Positions 62,119 through 64,000 of a stretch of 64,000 nt of DNA are shown one piece after another (positions within the stretch are counted from its first letter, which is position 1; the number at the start of each line of letters is the position of its first letter). The position numbers and the translations under genes are program-made. The stretch is from Fusibacter_C sp942493125 (GTDB lineage: Bacteria > Bacillota > Clostridia > Peptostreptococcales > Acidaminobacteraceae): NCBI GenBank assembly GCA_942493125.1, contig OW818667.1:2542001-2606000 (forward strand), given 5' to 3'. The notes beneath the pieces are model-generated. The model did not search any database, was not told where the DNA came from, and saw only the letters and a list, made by a program, of their open reading frames with translations.

Positions 62119-62952
62119 ATGTTTGTCAGATTAGAAGAAAAACATCTGCCGCTTATGACGGCTTATATAGAACAATTCAAAGATGAAGTCATCTATTTGT
62201 TAAAACCCATGGAACAGTTTGCATCAGCCAATTCACAGGGGTTTTTTTATGGATATATGGAAAATGCTGGGCAGCTACAAGCTATTTTTTATTTCTCGAA
62301 CAAAAGTGTGCTGGCGCTGCATGCAACAAATGAAAAAATTCTTGGTAACCTTCACTTGTTAAAGGCGATCAAGTATTATAAACCTAAGTTCGTCAAGGGA
62401 TTGCCACGCATGATCGACGGGATATACAAATTGGTGTGTCGATCAGTCGTTGCAACGACTGAATCCAAGTCTACATTGATGGTCTATGAACAAGACCTAC
62501 TGCCGATTGTGAGCATTGAACCTTATGAATGTATAACAGGCAAACATAAAATTGTGGATGATCTGCTCAGTGATTTGCGTTTTTTCATCGATGTAGAAAC
62601 GCATTTCGGTAGACAAGTGAAAGCGATCAACGACATTGTTAAAGAATTCAAAAACTTGATTGGTCAGGAAAATTACATGCTGATAGTGACGGGAAAAGAA
62701 ATCGTCGCACAGGGTTTGATAGAAGACGAAACAGCGAGTATGGGCATTCTCGCGGGTATATATGTCGCCCCGAAGCATAGACATAAGGGACTTGGGGAGA
62801 CCATATCCTGTATGCTCACAAATGAACTGATTGCTAGGGATAAAAAACCGTATTTGTTCGTTATGAACAACAACACAAATGCCCGAAGATTGTATGAGAA
62901 AACTGGGTATAAGGCAATCGAGCAATATTCTATGTTAACCATCACTTACTAG
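62119..62952 (+). CDS. GNAT-family acetyltransferase
   Basis: The 277-residue protein has a C-terminal GNAT domain (about 175-277) with AGIYVAPKHRHKGLGETI (the acetyl-CoA loop R/Q-x-x-G-x-G/A) and NNNTNARRLYEKTGY. An unassigned N-terminal domain of about 140 residues precedes it. The acceptor is unknown. Confidence 0.83.
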   Translation: MFVRLEEKHLPLMTAYIEQFKDEVIYLLKPMEQFASANSQGFFYGYMENAGQLQAIFYFSNKSVLALHATNEKILGNLHLLKAIKYYKPKFVKGLPRMIDGIYKLVCRSVVATTESKSTLMVYEQDLLPIVSIEPYECITGKHKIVDDLLSDLRFFIDVETHFGRQVKAINDIVKEFKNLIGQENYMLIVTGKEIVAQGLIEDETASMGILAGIYVAPKHRHKGLGETISCMLTNELIARDKKPYLFVMNNNTNARRLYEKTGYKAIEQYSMLTITY

Positions 62953-62994
62953 TGTCTGTGCGAGGTGCAGGCTTATAAAACTTTAGGAGAGACC

Positions 62995-63894
62995 ATGAAA
63001 AAAATCGATATCACCAAAAACGAATCCGAGCAAAGGCTGGATCGCTTTTTACTGAAATATTTCAACAATACGACGCGTAGCAACATCTATAAGCTCATCA
63101 GAAAAAAGGTTTTCAAGGTCAATGGAAAACGCATGACCGATGAAAATTATTTTCTTCAGGAAGGCGACGTCCTTGAAATGTTTATTTCCGACGAATCCAT
63201 GAATGCGATGATGAAGGAATTTATCCCTTACAAACCTGAAAAGCTTGGCCTTGATATCGTGTTCGAAGACGAAGAAATACTCGTGCTCAATAAACCTAAA
63301 GGTTTGTTGACACATCCCGATAAATCCGAGTATAAAAACACACTTGCAACCATGGTGCATTTTTACTTAAGGGATTTATGCACTAACACATTTAGACCTG
63401 CACCAGTCCATCGTCTGGATAAAAATACGAGCGGCGTTGTCATCTTTGCAAAAACCTATGAATCTCTAAAAAAATATAACGCCTTGATGCGCGAGAGAGA
63501 TGTTGAAAAGTATTATATTTGCGTCGTTGAAGGCCACTTGAGAAAGCCTGGTGAAGTCAAAGGATACTTGATTAAAGACGAACTTCAAAACAAAGTGCGC
63601 ATTGTAACTCGAGATTCTGACGAAGCGAAATTTTGTCATTCCAAATACAAGCCATTAAAGCAATTTGGCGACTATACACTGGTAGAAGTAGAACTTCTTA
63701 CAGGTAGAAGCCATCAAATCAGAGCGTCTATGCAACTGCTTGGACATCCTATCGTAGGCGATCTAAAATACGGTGGCCACCGCGTAGATGATCTCAACAA
63801 TCAATTGTTGCACAGCAACAAAATCATCATTGAATCACGCACTTTTGAAGCATCATCAAAAGAAATCGATGCATTTATACAAACACATTCTTAA
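62995..63894 (+). CDS. RluA-family pseudouridine synthase (RluC-like)
   Basis: A 299-residue protein with an S4 domain (RLDRFLLKYFNNTTRS) and RluA-type catalytic motif VHRLDKNTSGVV with the active Asp. The C-terminus has LLTGRSHQIRASM. RluC-like enzymes make pseudouridines in 23S rRNA. ATG 62995 follows AGGAGAG. Confidence 0.87.
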   Translation: MKKIDITKNESEQRLDRFLLKYFNNTTRSNIYKLIRKKVFKVNGKRMTDENYFLQEGDVLEMFISDESMNAMMKEFIPYKPEKLGLDIVFEDEEILVLNKPKGLLTHPDKSEYKNTLATMVHFYLRDLCTNTFRPAPVHRLDKNTSGVVIFAKTYESLKKYNALMRERDVEKYYICVVEGHLRKPGEVKGYLIKDELQNKVRIVTRDSDEAKFCHSKYKPLKQFGDYTLVEVELLTGRSHQIRASMQLLGHPIVGDLKYGGHRVDDLNNQLLHSNKIIIESRTFEASSKEIDAFIQTHS

Positions 63895-63920
63895 ACAATC
63901 AAATTCTCTAGGGGGTTTTC

Positions 63921-64000
63921 ATGATTGAATCCGTGCAGGTCATACAAAAACTCATCGAACGCTATGACTACGGTGGTGCGCTTGAAGTATTAAAGGAAAA
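63921..64000 (+). CDS. start of a further gene, cut by the window edge
   Basis: ATG 63921 after AGGGGG opens a frame that runs to the edge, giving MIESVQVIQKLIERYDYGG and seven more residues. The helical start resembles some CARF/Csm6-like proteins, but 26 residues cannot support that call. Confidence 0.4.
   Translation, partial: MIESVQVIQKLIERYDYGGALEVLKE

Noticed and set aside
63921..64000. CARF/Csm6-like CRISPR protein
   Set aside because: Only 26 residues are visible, which is not enough for assignment.

Overview
The window is low-GC Firmicutes DNA, most likely from an anaerobic member of the Clostridia. The evidence is strong AGGAGG ribosome binding sites with frequent GTG and TTG starts, the order tig-clpP-clpX-lonA-engB, ferredoxin-fused MinD-type ATPases of the anaerobe ORP type, and a selenocysteine peroxiredoxin. 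The genus cannot be fixed from sequence alone.

Positions 1 to about 34,723 are most of a prophage; its left end, with any integrase and repressor, lies outside the window. An early region (226-9708) carries an HUH Rep-like protein, a VRR-NUC nuclease, ParA, a ParB fused to a DUF3850 domain, a cytosine methyltransferase, a radical SAM enzyme, an adenine methyltransferase, several tiny zinc-ribbon proteins, an MmcB-like nuclease and SSB. A RinA/ArpU-type late activator (9723) is followed by a 17-bp palindrome and a terminator. The late operon then pairs a lambda-like head (Nu1/GpA terminase, portal, ClpP-like protease with a nested scaffold start, gpD, gpE, FI/FII-like) with a P2-like contractile tail (sheath, tube, frameshifted chaperone, tape measure, X, D, spike, gp25-like, J, I, fibre). 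It ends with amidase, a second wall-type protein and an LLH holin. Behind the late terminator, an AT-rich moron with its own promoter encodes a Panacea (DUF4065) protein overlapping a coiled-coil membrane protein. The right attachment site is the displaced 3' half of a tRNA gene at about 34,681-34,723.

From 34,809 the DNA is chromosomal. An ORP/Mrp-type metal-cluster locus (two NifX-like proteins, two ferredoxin-MinD ATPases, a DUF134 protein, an Mrp/NBP35 ATPase and a glutamate-synthase-like FMN protein) is split by a divergent selenocysteine peroxiredoxin gene whose catalytic codon is TGA. Two near-identical promoters with GACATATGTC-type palindromes drive the two halves. Two 115-bp elements with 15-bp terminal inverted repeats lie on either side of the peroxiredoxin gene.

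The rest is housekeeping: an M20 peptidase, a nitroreductase, an HD-GYP phosphodiesterase, an NdpA-like nucleoid protein, four pseudouridine synthases or RNA methylases, recX overlapping a UvrD-type helicase tail to tail, the trigger factor/ClpP/ClpX/Lon proteostasis cluster, EngB, cyclophilin, aldolase, an MltG-like fragment protein, a GNAT acetyltransferase, and the first 80 bases of a further gene at the right edge.
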